From: Bacteroidales bacterium UBA4621
GTDB taxonomy: Bacteria > Bacteroidota > Bacteroidia > Bacteroidales > Paludibacteraceae
NCBI GenBank assembly: GCA_002387325.1
Contig: DGIN01000053.1
Coordinates: forward strand, 818 to 16,828
Length of the DNA stretch: 16,011 nucleotides
Direction: 5' to 3'
The position numbers and the translations under genes were made by a program. Under the pieces are notes generated by a model. That model saw only the letters and a program-made list of their open reading frames with translations, ran no database searches and was not told where the DNA came from. This document shows positions 1-7,969 of this stretch, piece by piece. Position 1 is the first letter of the stretch; each line of letters starts with the position of its first letter.

Positions 1-102
1 GAGCAGGGCAACGTTCTCCTCATCTGTCCCAAAACCAAAGAGCAGCAAATACGCCAGTTCGTCAACGACGCCAACGACCGATACAACGGCAAATTCAATT
101 AG
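1..102 (+). CDS. C-terminal end of a probable mannose-1-phosphate guanylyltransferase (partial)
   Basis: The window opens inside a reading frame that ends at TAG 100-102 and gives 33 residues. Its core is GNVLLICPKTKEQQIRQFVN. This resembles my recollection of the C-terminus of Bacteroidetes mannose-1-phosphate guanylyltransferases, which end with a hydrophobic strand, a KxxEQxIRQFVND helix and a short tail. These enzymes make GDP-mannose from mannose-1-phosphate and GTP in the cytoplasm. The catalytic N-terminal domain lies outside the window, so the name rests only on this tail; another sugar-nucleotidyltransferase is possible. The debranching enzyme starts 27 bp downstream with no terminator between them, so co-transcription is likely. 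Confidence 0.5.
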   Translation, partial: EQGNVLLICPKTKEQQIRQFVNDANDRYNGKFN

Positions 103-129
103 ACAAACATCACATCTATCAACCTTGAT

Positions 130-2103
130 ATGAGTTACCTCAATTTTGACAAGACACTCCTGATTAACTTGGAACGGTCGCTCCCAAAAGAGATGATACG
201 CACCAACCGCGCAGGAGCCTACAACTCAACCACACTCGTCGATTGCAACACACGCAAGTACCACGGGCAACTCGTACTCCCCCTGCCGCAACTGGGAGAC
301 GACAACTATGTACTCCTCAGTTCGCTGGACGAGACCGTCATACAGCACGGCGCGGAATTCAACCTCGGCTTGCACAAATACGGCGAGAACACCTATTCCC
401 CAAACGGACACAAGTACATACGCGAGTTTGACTGCGAGGTCATCTCCAAAACCACATACCGCGTGGGAGGCGTCATTCTCACCAAAGAACGTATGCTCGT
501 CAGTTTCGAACCACGCGTACTCATACGCTACACACTCCTCGAATCCGGCTCGCCCACACTGTTGCGCTTCCGACCTTTTCTGGCTTTCCGCTCCGTGAAC
601 GAACTCACACACGAGAACCCGCGCGCATGCACCAACATGGATGACTGCCAAAACGGCAGATACAACCAAATGTATCCAGAGTTCCCAAAACTGTACATGC
701 AGTTCTCTAAAGCCGTCGAATACCAACACAACCCCCTGTGGTACAAGGGCATCGAATACCCAAAAGAGCAGGAACGAGGCTACGAATACAAAGAGGACCT
801 GCTCGTTCCCGGCTGGTTCGAACTGCCCATGCGCAAAGGGGAAAGCGTCATCTTTGCTGCGGGCATCACCGAAACAGACACCGCCAAACTCAAGACCGTC
901 TGGGCAAAAGAACTCAAACGGCGTATCGCACGCACAGATATGTTCGCCTGCCTCAAAAACTCCGCCGCACAATTCTACAAGCGCGAGGGAGACAAATGCT
1001 ACCTGCTGGCGGGATACCCGTGGTACCATGCACAGGCACGCGCAACATTCTTTGCTACTCCGAGTTGTACCCTCGACATCGACCGCCCCGAGTACTGGGA
1101 CGCTATCATCGACCAAACAGCCGTCGGAGAGGTACGTGCCTTTATGGCGGGTGATTACGACAAGGTCAAAATGACGGGCATGGATGACCCGGATGCCCTG
1201 CTGTGGTTCATACGTGCGTGCCAGAAATACGCTCACAAATATACCCTCCACGAAGCAGCAGAGAAATACGGTGAACTCTGCCGCGAGATAATTGAGTATT
1301 ACCGTCGTCAGAACCACCCGCGGGCTATCGTCCACCAAAACGGGCTGATCTGGGTGGACGGAACGGAGCGACCCGCCACTTGGATGGATGCAATGGAAAA
1401 CGGAAAACCCATTACTCCGCGTACGGGTTACGTGGTGGAAATCAACGCACTATGGTACAACGCACTCAAATTTACCGAAGAAATGCTGAGCGAGATGGGA
1501 AAAGAAGCAATGGCTGACCTGACGGAATACCAGGCGGAAATCGTGCGCGACTCGTTTATCCGCACGTTCTGGAACGGACTCTATCTGGACGACTATGTGG
1601 TGGGCGACTACCACAACAAAGAGGTGCGCCCCAACCAAATCTGGAGCGCAGGACTGCCCTATTCGCCGTTAGACCACAAGCAGATGAAAGCAGTGGTCGA
1701 TATTTGCACCAAAGAACTGCTTACACCCCGCGGACTGCGAACCCTCTCACCCAAAAGCGGCAACTACCGACCATTCTATGTCGGTGGACAGTTGGAGCGC
1801 GACCGCAACTTCCACAACGGACCCGTCCGACCCGCTACCGTCGCCGCATATGCACGCGCATACATGGCGGTCTACAAGCACAGTGGACTCAGTTTCATAG
1901 AACGCCTCCTCGTCGGATACGACTGCGAAATGAGCGAACTCTGCATCGGTACACTCAACGAACTCTACGACGGCAACCCCCCTTACAAAGGACACGGGGG
2001 CATGAGTTTCGCACCCAGCGTGGCAGCGGTAATATCCGTAATCGATACAATGAAAGAATACAAAGAGACTCCCTGTGAGTCCCAAAACATAATACAGCAA
2101 TAG
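130..2103 (+). CDS. Glycogen debranching enzyme (amylo-alpha-1,6-glucosidase, GDE_N/GDE_C type)
   Basis: The 657-residue protein has no signal peptide and should be cytoplasmic, where it would remove alpha-1,6 branches from glycogen-like glucans. Residues about 15-260 match the bacterial debranching N-terminal domain (RTNRAGAYNSTTL, then TRKYHGQLV). Residues about 290-640 match the (alpha/alpha)6 GDE_C glucosidase domain, with GYPWY at 295-299, TWMDAMENGKPITPRTGY at 417-434 (Asp420), VVEINALWYNAL at 435-446 (Glu437) and QIWSAGLPYSP further on. The segment after GYPW reads QARA at 302-305, where I expect an acidic RD (WGRD or RARD) in relatives, so activity may be altered. The ATG at 130 gives the full N-terminal domain. 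The next gene follows after 2 bp, so the two are translationally close. Confidence 0.92.
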   Translation: MSYLNFDKTLLINLERSLPKEMIRTNRAGAYNSTTLVDCNTRKYHGQLVLPLPQLGDDNYVLLSSLDETVIQHGAEFNLGLHKYGENTYSPNGHKYIREFDCEVISKTTYRVGGVILTKERMLVSFEPRVLIRYTLLESGSPTLLRFRPFLAFRSVNELTHENPRACTNMDDCQNGRYNQMYPEFPKLYMQFSKAVEYQHNPLWYKGIEYPKEQERGYEYKEDLLVPGWFELPMRKGESVIFAAGITETDTAKLKTVWAKELKRRIARTDMFACLKNSAAQFYKREGDKCYLLAGYPWYHAQARATFFATPSCTLDIDRPEYWDAIIDQTAVGEVRAFMAGDYDKVKMTGMDDPDALLWFIRACQKYAHKYTLHEAAEKYGELCREIIEYYRRQNHPRAIVHQNGLIWVDGTERPATWMDAMENGKPITPRTGYVVEINALWYNALKFTEEMLSEMGKEAMADLTEYQAEIVRDSFIRTFWNGLYLDDYVVGDYHNKEVRPNQIWSAGLPYSPLDHKQMKAVVDICTKELLTPRGLRTLSPKSGNYRPFYVGGQLERDRNFHNGPVRPATVAAYARAYMAVYKHSGLSFIERLLVGYDCEMSELCIGTLNELYDGNPPYKGHGGMSFAPSVAAVISVIDTMKEYKETPCESQNIIQQ

Positions 2104-2105
2104 AT

Positions 2106-3368
2106 ATGAATGCATTGATGTTCGGATGGGAGTTCCCGCCCCATATCTTGGGAGGATTAGGTACGGCAAGTTACGGACTGACACGCGGTATGGCGCAACA
2201 GCAGGATATGCACATCACCTTTGTTATACCCAAACCGTGGGGAGACGAAGACCAGTCGTTCCTGCGCATCATAGGCGCCAACAGCATACCCATCGTGTGG
2301 AAAGAAAACAGTTACGACTATGTAAAGCAGCGCATGGCAGGCAAAATGTCCCCCGAAGAGTACTTCCGCTTCCGAGACGGCATCAAATACGATTTCCGCC
2401 GTATAGGCACCGACGACCTCGGCTGCGTGGCTTTCTCGGGACGCTACCCCGACAACCTCATCGAGGAGATAGGCAACTACGAGGCGGTGGCATCCGTACT
2501 CGCAAACACCCTCGACTTCGATATTATCCACTCCCACGACTGGTTGACCTACCCGGCAGGAGTCTTCGCCAAACATATATCGGGCAAACCGCTGGTCATT
2601 CACGTCCACGCCACCGATTTCGACCGCAGCCGAGGCAACGTCAATCCCACCGTCTATGCTATCGAAAAGCGCGGTATGGACGAGGCGGACCATATCATAT
2701 GCGTGAGCAACCTGACCCGCCAGACCGTTATCGACAAATACGGTATCAATCCGCACAAGGTCTCCACTGTGCATAATGCCGTCGAACCGTTGGCACACCC
2801 CGAGGAGTTCGTCAAGCACCCGCGCAAGGACAAACTCGTTACCTTCCTCGGACGCATTACCATGCAGAAGGGACCGGAGTACTTTGTCGAGGCTGCCGCA
2901 CGGGTATTGGAGAAAACCGACGGTGTGCGCTTCGTGATGGCGGGAAGCGGAGACAAAATGAACGAGATGATCGATCTTGTAGCCAAACGAGGTATCGCTG
3001 ACAAGTTCCATTTCCCCGGTTTTATGCGCGGGAAACAGGTACAGGAACTGTTAGCAGACTCCGACGTATATATTATGCCTAGCGTGAGCGAACCGTTCGG
3101 TATTTCCCCGTTGGAGGCAATGCAGGTCGGTTGCCCTACTATCATATCCAAGCAGTCCGGCTGTGCGGAAATCCTGAGCCATGCTATCAAAACCGACTAC
3201 TGGGACATCGACGCTATGGCGGACGCTGTCTATGCCATCGTCAAATATCCCGCAATGTACAAATCATTGCACGAAGAAGGACAACGCGAAGTAAACAGCA
3301 TCCGCTGGTACGATGCCGGTCTCAAAGTCCGCCGCATCTACGACGCTGTCATCAACCACACGCTGTAA
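2106..3368 (+). CDS. GT4-family glycosyltransferase, glycogen-synthase-like
   Basis: A 420-residue cytoplasmic GT-B glycosyltransferase. The N-terminal Rossmann domain starts with MFGWEFPPHILGGLGTASYG (5-24), which holds the glycine-rich acceptor/donor loop, followed by HSHDW at 142-146 and HVHATDFDR at 166-174. The C-terminal domain begins near 240 (KLVTFLGRITMQKGPEYF) and carries the E-x7-E donor-binding motif EPFGISPLE at 329-337. These are hallmarks of GT4 (group 1) retaining transferases. Placed 2 bp behind a debranching enzyme, it probably extends an alpha-1,4-glucan from a nucleotide sugar. In Bacteroides the equivalent gene sits between the debranching enzyme and a GH57 gene. A trehalose- or sucrose-synthase-like activity cannot be excluded from sequence. 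Confidence 0.9.
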   Translation: MNALMFGWEFPPHILGGLGTASYGLTRGMAQQQDMHITFVIPKPWGDEDQSFLRIIGANSIPIVWKENSYDYVKQRMAGKMSPEEYFRFRDGIKYDFRRIGTDDLGCVAFSGRYPDNLIEEIGNYEAVASVLANTLDFDIIHSHDWLTYPAGVFAKHISGKPLVIHVHATDFDRSRGNVNPTVYAIEKRGMDEADHIICVSNLTRQTVIDKYGINPHKVSTVHNAVEPLAHPEEFVKHPRKDKLVTFLGRITMQKGPEYFVEAAARVLEKTDGVRFVMAGSGDKMNEMIDLVAKRGIADKFHFPGFMRGKQVQELLADSDVYIMPSVSEPFGISPLEAMQVGCPTIISKQSGCAEILSHAIKTDYWDIDAMADAVYAIVKYPAMYKSLHEEGQREVNSIRWYDAGLKVRRIYDAVINHTL

Positions 3369-3412
3369 ATGTCATAAGATAAAAGCAAATAAAAAATTAA
3401 ATCAAACACTTT

Positions 3413-4001
3413 ATGAAATACGGAAAATATATACTATGCAGTTTGTTGTGTTTGTCTGTTTCTATTGTAGCCATAGCAAGAAATAATGGAACCGAGCGCA
3501 AACTGATTGAAATAAAAAAGATTATTGATCTTACACCTGAACAGGAAGATTCTATTTCGTTATCTTCATAGGCAATACTCTATTATTACAGATTCGGCTC
3601 TTTATGATATTGCCGATCCTGTAGTGGCAGCACAGGTAAAATATGAGGCAAATAAAGTGTTTCATAATAGTTTTATGGCATTGCTGACCGAGGAACAGAA
3701 AGTAAAGTATATTCAAGTAACATCATCTCCTGAAATTAAGGCAAAAACAGAGGCAAAGATACAAACTTTGCATGAGACAGAACAATATACGGAAGCCGAG
3801 TTGGCAAAGCAGTATGATGCCATTTACAAGTATCTTATGTTGGAAAAGGTGGTTTATGTCCGCGATAAGTATCATATTCCGCAACAAAAGATGAATATTG
3901 CCCAACTCAAGAAAATGCAACCTAAAGCATTGCAGGCTGCCAATGCCGATGAGAAACTAAAGCATAATGGCAAGCCGCGTAACAAAAATTACCAGTGGTA
4001 G
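3413..4001 (+). pseudogene. Exported helical protein, broken by a +1 frameshift
   Basis: ATG 3413 opens a frame with a clear signal peptide (MKYGKYILCSLLCLSVSIVA) and runs to TAG 3569-3571, ending LTPEQEDSISLSS. The rest of a plausible protein lies in the next frame and ends at TAA/TAG 4001. Skipping one T in the ATTTCG at about 3554-3559 joins them as LTPEQEDSI-RYLHRQYSIITDSALYD and gives about 195 residues. The second half is helical and charged (ALLTEEQKVKYIQ), like Spy/periplasmic-stress type LTPEQ proteins, but I do not recognise the family. The downstream half alone has no signal peptide, and an in-frame ATG at 3525 lies inside the first half, so it is unlikely to be a separate gene. 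It may be a true pseudogene, a sequencing error, or less likely a programmed shift. It is the first gene of the AT-richer block. Confidence 0.7.
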
Positions 4002-4029
4002 AATCATATACTTGTAGCAACACTAACCT

Positions 4030-5463
4030 ATGAAACTGCGGTTTACGATACTCCTTATTATATTGTTGAATATATTTGCTTTGTTTGCAGAGAACCCTGC
4101 AAATGACAGCCTTGCTATAGCCAATCGGCAAAAACAGGAATATACCGAGGCGATGAAATATCTGCGCGGTATAAATACCGAAATGGATATTGACAAAGCC
4201 AAAACGATATTGTTCGACTTGGCAAAGGAGGATTATGCACCGGCATTGCGTACCATTGGAACGATGTATAGCCGTGGTGTCGGAGTAAAGCAGAATTTCA
4301 GGAAGACGTATATCGCCTACTACAAGGCTGCCAAATTAGGAGATGCAAAATCTATGGTTAATATCGGGGTTATGTATCAATGCGGTGATTCTGTGGAGCA
4401 AGACTTTGCAAAGGCATACAAATGGTATAAACGCGGATTGAAAAACGGAAACATAAAGGCTAATTATTATATAGGCTATTTGTATTACAAGGGCTTTGGC
4501 GTAGAACAAAGTTATAAGACCGCATTATATTATTTCCGTGAAGGTGCCAAAGCAGGTAATCCGTCTTGTCTCTATATGTTAGGTCTGTGCTATATAGAAG
4601 GTAACGGTGTAGAACAGAATATCGAAAAGGGAAAGCACTTTATGGAAAAGGCAGTTGATGCCGGTAGTGAGGTTGCTGTGGACTATATTTTGTACGGAAG
4701 GTTATCTACAGCATTGCAAAAGGTTGCTCCGCGTAACAAAACCGATGAATTGGAGCGTTTCCTCCCGCAAAAAGTGCAACGAAAGAGGGATAATACTTTG
4801 CTAACCAATTTTTCAGGGAATTGGGAGGGTAAACTGATAGAATACGATTGGTCGGGGACACGCATAAAGAATCGTAAAGATATACAATTAGAGGTGTATA
4901 AGAATGGCGATTGTATGGACGGTTTATGGATTATCGGTGAAGAAAGCGTGCCTTTTTCTGCTTGCTATAAAGATACTTTATGGCAAATGGATGCCGATAT
5001 ACATCACAATTTGAGAGGGGCAAAGGTGCAAATGCAATGGTGCGGCTTGAACTACGAGCAAAAGGACGGACAAGACTATTTGACGGGAAATGTGCAGATA
5101 TTCAGTTTGAAAGCCAATGAACCCGCTCCGCCGAGTTATGTAGTATTAAAGCGTAAGCAACAAGCAACAACGGATAATAAGTTGAACTTGGCAAAAGAAA
5201 GTAATACTTTTTCTGTTGAGGTCGTTCCTAATCCTGTTATGGAAGAGCAATGTGTAGCATACATTGATATGCCTGCTGTGCAGATTGTGCATATTAGTCT
5301 GTATGATACGAACGCACATTGTTTGTTTGCGAAAGAATGTACTATGCAACAAGGTCGGAATACAATTTCCATTCCTATGCCTTACAATGCGGGGATATAC
5401 TGTTTGCAAGTACGGAATGTGGATTCTACCATTGATAATATCACCAAAATAGTAAAACAGTAG
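4030..5463 (+). CDS. Sel1-repeat protein with type IX secretion C-terminal sorting domain
   Basis: The 477-residue protein has a signal peptide (MKLRFTILLIILLNIFALFA, cleavage probably after A20). Residues about 55-215 hold about four Sel1-like (SLR, TPR-related) repeats of roughly 36 residues with the usual ALxxIGxMYxxGxGVxQ pattern. A beta-rich segment follows at about 258-375 (FSGNWEGKLIEYDWSG). The last 80 residues (VEVVPNPV at 396-403, then NTISIPMPYNAGIYCLQV, ending KIVKQ) match the Por_Secre_tail / type A sorting domain of T9SS cargo, including the PNP opening, the GIY strand and the Lys-rich end. This predicts export to the cell surface or medium with removal of the tail. Sel1 repeats usually mediate protein-protein contacts. 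It lies 28 bp after the frameshifted gene and 5 bp before the next. Confidence 0.85.
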   Translation: MKLRFTILLIILLNIFALFAENPANDSLAIANRQKQEYTEAMKYLRGINTEMDIDKAKTILFDLAKEDYAPALRTIGTMYSRGVGVKQNFRKTYIAYYKAAKLGDAKSMVNIGVMYQCGDSVEQDFAKAYKWYKRGLKNGNIKANYYIGYLYYKGFGVEQSYKTALYYFREGAKAGNPSCLYMLGLCYIEGNGVEQNIEKGKHFMEKAVDAGSEVAVDYILYGRLSTALQKVAPRNKTDELERFLPQKVQRKRDNTLLTNFSGNWEGKLIEYDWSGTRIKNRKDIQLEVYKNGDCMDGLWIIGEESVPFSACYKDTLWQMDADIHHNLRGAKVQMQWCGLNYEQKDGQDYLTGNVQIFSLKANEPAPPSYVVLKRKQQATTDNKLNLAKESNTFSVEVVPNPVMEEQCVAYIDMPAVQIVHISLYDTNAHCLFAKECTMQQGRNTISIPMPYNAGIYCLQVRNVDSTIDNITKIVKQ

Positions 5464-5468
5464 GAAAT

Positions 5469-6686
5469 ATGAAGTTATATATACATAGGATATTGATACT
5501 GTTCTTTCTGCTTTTTGCAATCGGGGTATTAGGCGATAATATGGGCATTGTCACTATATATGCTTGTGATTTAGAGGACGATGATGATTGGTGGCAATTT
5601 GATAATGATGGAGACGATTGGTGGACATATTTGCCGGATATTGATTGTACACCGGATCCGCCGGCGTCGGATGATACAGACGATAAGGATGATGATGACT
5701 TAATTCCTAGTTGGGATACAGATGATACCGATGATGATTGGGAAGATGACCCATGTGTAATGGGAGATTGTGATGATTTGTATGATGATACGGATGACAA
5801 GGAAGATCCAAAAGAGGAAAAAGAAGAAAAAGAAGAGGATGACTGTGATCCGGAAACAGGCATAAAAGGTGCTGCTCGACATGTGAAAGGCAAGGATGAA
5901 TGTGTGCAAGATTGTATGGGCGTATGGGGTGGAAAGGCTTATACCAAAGAGTGTAATGGTGAGACTATCTGTATTGACGGTAATAATGGTACTTTTACCA
6001 ATACTTTGACAGGCGAGGCTTTAGAAAAGTTTGAGCAGGCAGAGCAAGAGATGCTACAGAATTGTTTGCAAGCGGCATTGTTGAACAATTTGAATGAAAA
6101 TTATGGAATTCAAATAGATTATTCTGCATCTCAACGAACTCTCGGTTCATTTAATCCGTGTAACTATAGTATCGTATTTAATTCCACAAGCGCAATTAGT
6201 GCATATTCTGTAACTGCAGAACTATTCCATGCATATCAAGAACAATACCTTGGAGGTGTTTTAAGTACTATCCAAAATTCTGTAGACCATACAGGTGGTT
6301 CTAATATAGAAGCAGAAGAAAAGGCTATGGGGTATTTGAGTTCAATATATACATTATTAGGCGAGCAAGAGGTAGAGGGCGTACCTCCGTTGTTAGGACA
6401 ATGGTGTAAAGACTTTGCAGAAAAGAATAAAAATAATCATAACAATGCAACCTTAACTATAGATGAGATAAATAGTTGGTTTGCTGCTGTCTACGAATTT
6501 CAACAATATTACGCTGGTACAAAGCCTTCAGGCAGCAATGATATATATGATGCTCCTGTTGATGAGGATTTGCTACCTCTTTCTTTATTGAGTTTATGGA
6601 ATATGGCCACAGATTGTCGACAAATGGAAATTATTATAAAACCTGTAAACAGATTCCCCAAAGATGAACGGATTATTAAGTGGTAG
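5469..6686 (+). CDS. Exported Asp-rich protein with degenerate zincin-like (AELFH) domain
   Basis: A 405-residue protein of unknown function. The N-terminus (KLYIHRILILFFLLFAIGVL) is a signal peptide; a Cys at 33 preceded by IYA is a poor, late lipobox. Residues 35-125 are extremely acidic (runs of Asp with Trp pairs, then KEEKEEKEE), suggesting a disordered or Ca2+-binding segment. Residues 126-170 are Cys-rich with DCMGVWGGKAY (148-158), like the DCxGxWGGxAY spacer modules of Bacteroidetes surface proteins. Residues 180-390 hold VTAELFHAYQEQY, where relatives of this kind have HExFHAYQ; here the first zinc-binding His is Ala250, while Glu251 and His254 remain. Glu281 or Glu284 (NIEAEEKA) could be the third ligand. 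A catalytically dead or non-peptidase role is likely. Its end overlaps the next gene by 23 bp. Confidence 0.75.
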   Translation: MKLYIHRILILFFLLFAIGVLGDNMGIVTIYACDLEDDDDWWQFDNDGDDWWTYLPDIDCTPDPPASDDTDDKDDDDLIPSWDTDDTDDDWEDDPCVMGDCDDLYDDTDDKEDPKEEKEEKEEDDCDPETGIKGAARHVKGKDECVQDCMGVWGGKAYTKECNGETICIDGNNGTFTNTLTGEALEKFEQAEQEMLQNCLQAALLNNLNENYGIQIDYSASQRTLGSFNPCNYSIVFNSTSAISAYSVTAELFHAYQEQYLGGVLSTIQNSVDHTGGSNIEAEEKAMGYLSSIYTLLGEQEVEGVPPLLGQWCKDFAEKNKNNHNNATLTIDEINSWFAAVYEFQQYYAGTKPSGSNDIYDAPVDEDLLPLSLLSLWNMATDCRQMEIIIKPVNRFPKDERIIKW

Positions 6687-7326
6687 CAAGATAAAAAGAA
6701 TTGTATATTGGCATTGTGTTGTATCAACTATATGCACTATGTTATTATTGTTCTCTGCTTGTGCGCAGACCCGTCCGTTGCAACCGAAGGCTGTGCAACA
6801 GACTGCTGTTAGCAAATATCTTTCTGATAGCATATTCGTCCATAATTGCGACACATTTGTACAAGTGGAGAATAAATATAGAATAGAGTGGCAGACGAAA
6901 AACTATCGGCAGTGTATAAAGCAATATGTAGAAAAGAAATTTTATCCGTGGAGGAATATTCAAGCGTACGATATTATTCAGTATTTTGATGTCTCGCAGG
7001 AAACGCGTGATATGATATATAAGAATGGAGGAGTACGGGCAATTATACAATCTTTACTTTCGAAAGAAAGTTGTGAGAACGCACATCGGAATGGATTTCC
7101 GATTGAATTCAAAGTCTATTTTGTTGTTTCGTTAGCAGATATGAAGATACTTGCATATGGGTTTGAATTATCATGGGAAGATAAACCTAAACAACTCGCG
7201 CCAATAGAGTTGGAAAAGATATTGGACTTTATTCATACTATTCAGTTATCATATAGTGGTGGAGAAGAATATAGAAACGAGACTATAGCATTAGGTATAA
7301 ACTTGCACCGCCTAAGTCTTGAATAA
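6664..7326 (+). CDS. Lipoprotein paralog 1 of a tandem trio, unknown function
   Basis: A 220-residue predicted lipoprotein. The n-region KIKR (9-12) and hydrophobic stretch lead to LLFSAC with the lipid-accepting Cys at 33. The ATG at 6664 lies inside the preceding gene, and it is the only start that keeps the basic n-region. The mature protein shares three blocks with the two downstream genes: a DSIFVxxxDTFV block near 55-65, QETRDMIYKNGGVRAIIQ in the middle, and VSLADMKILAYGFELSW plus ILDFIHTIQLSYSGGEEYR near the C-terminus. No catalytic motif is visible, and I cannot assign a family. The trio probably arose by local duplication and diverged. It is likely periplasmic or surface anchored and co-transcribed with the acidic exported protein. 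Confidence 0.75.
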   Translation: MNGLLSGSKIKRIVYWHCVVSTICTMLLLFSACAQTRPLQPKAVQQTAVSKYLSDSIFVHNCDTFVQVENKYRIEWQTKNYRQCIKQYVEKKFYPWRNIQAYDIIQYFDVSQETRDMIYKNGGVRAIIQSLLSKESCENAHRNGFPIEFKVYFVVSLADMKILAYGFELSWEDKPKQLAPIELEKILDFIHTIQLSYSGGEEYRNETIALGINLHRLSLE

Positions 7327-7347
7327 GATATTAAAACCAACCGTAAT

Positions 7348-7968
7348 ATGAAACAGATACATATTCAAAAATATTGGGTGTGCATAGGTTTCATGCTAAC
7401 TTTTGCAGGTTGTGCCTCTACAAAGAGTGCAAAATGTGATAATGGTGCTAATGGAGTATTTTTGCCTGATAGTTCGTTTGTTTATGGGGAAGATACGCTG
7501 TGTGTAAAGCATACACCCTATAGGGAGTGCTGGACTACCAAAAACTATGCGAAAACGGCAAAGATTATAAGAGCAAAAGGAGATACTGTTCCGCCGTATA
7601 TGTGGGAAAGGATTATGTATGAGAGAGTACAGTATATGGGTATCTCAGACGAAACACGTACTATGATACTTAGTGCTGGAGGAGTCAGTGGTATATTACA
7701 TTCTTGCCTTTCTGAATAAAATTATGTTAATACTATTCGTCATAATGAAATATGGTTAGTAGCGGATTTTATAGTTTCTTTGACTGATATGAAAATACTT
7801 GAATATGGTTTTGAGTTGTCGTGGAATGATAAAAGTATGCAACTTTCGCCAAAGGAGATAACCAATATCTTAGATTTTCTTCATACTATCCAACTGACAT
7901 ATAGTGGTGGAGAACAATTTAGAGATGAGACCATTGTTTTTTCTATGAATTTGCATCGCTTGAGATAA
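7348..7968 (+). pseudogene. Lipoprotein paralog 2, interrupted by one in-frame TAA
   Basis: The frame begins with a good lipoprotein signal (MKQIHIQKYWVCIGFMLTFAGC, Cys22) and is collinear with paralog 1 (DSSFVYGEDTLCV, SDETRTMILSAGGVSGILHS). It stops at TAA 7717-7719 after CLSE. The same frame then continues without a further stop to 7968 as NYVNTIRHNEIWLVADFIVS, followed by LTDMKILEYGFELSW and HTIQLTYSGGEQFR. These match the second half of paralog 1 almost position for position. A single nonsense change (for example AAA to TAA) therefore splits an otherwise intact gene of about 206 codons. Restart at ATG 7780 would give an unexported 62-residue fragment. The gene starts 21 bp after paralog 1, and paralog 3 starts 1 bp after its final stop. 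Confidence 0.8.
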
Positions 7969-7969
7969 A

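Noticed and set aside
226..1338. Long minus-strand open frame opposite the debranching enzyme
   Set aside because: It is an antisense shadow of a well-supported gene: the translation is low in recognisable motifs and the plus-strand protein has clear family motifs. The same applies to the long antisense frames at 2157-3011, 10704-12374, 12885-13778 and 13854-14792.
3525..4001. Independent 158-residue gene starting at ATG 3525
   Set aside because: Its first residues overlap the signal-peptide gene in another frame and look like a shadow translation, while joining the two frames gives a continuous sensible protein.
5441..5893. Minus-strand Ser-rich frame opposite the acidic protein
   Set aside because: The Ser-rich translation is the complement of Asp codon runs. 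The plus-strand frame has the signal peptide and the continuing domains.
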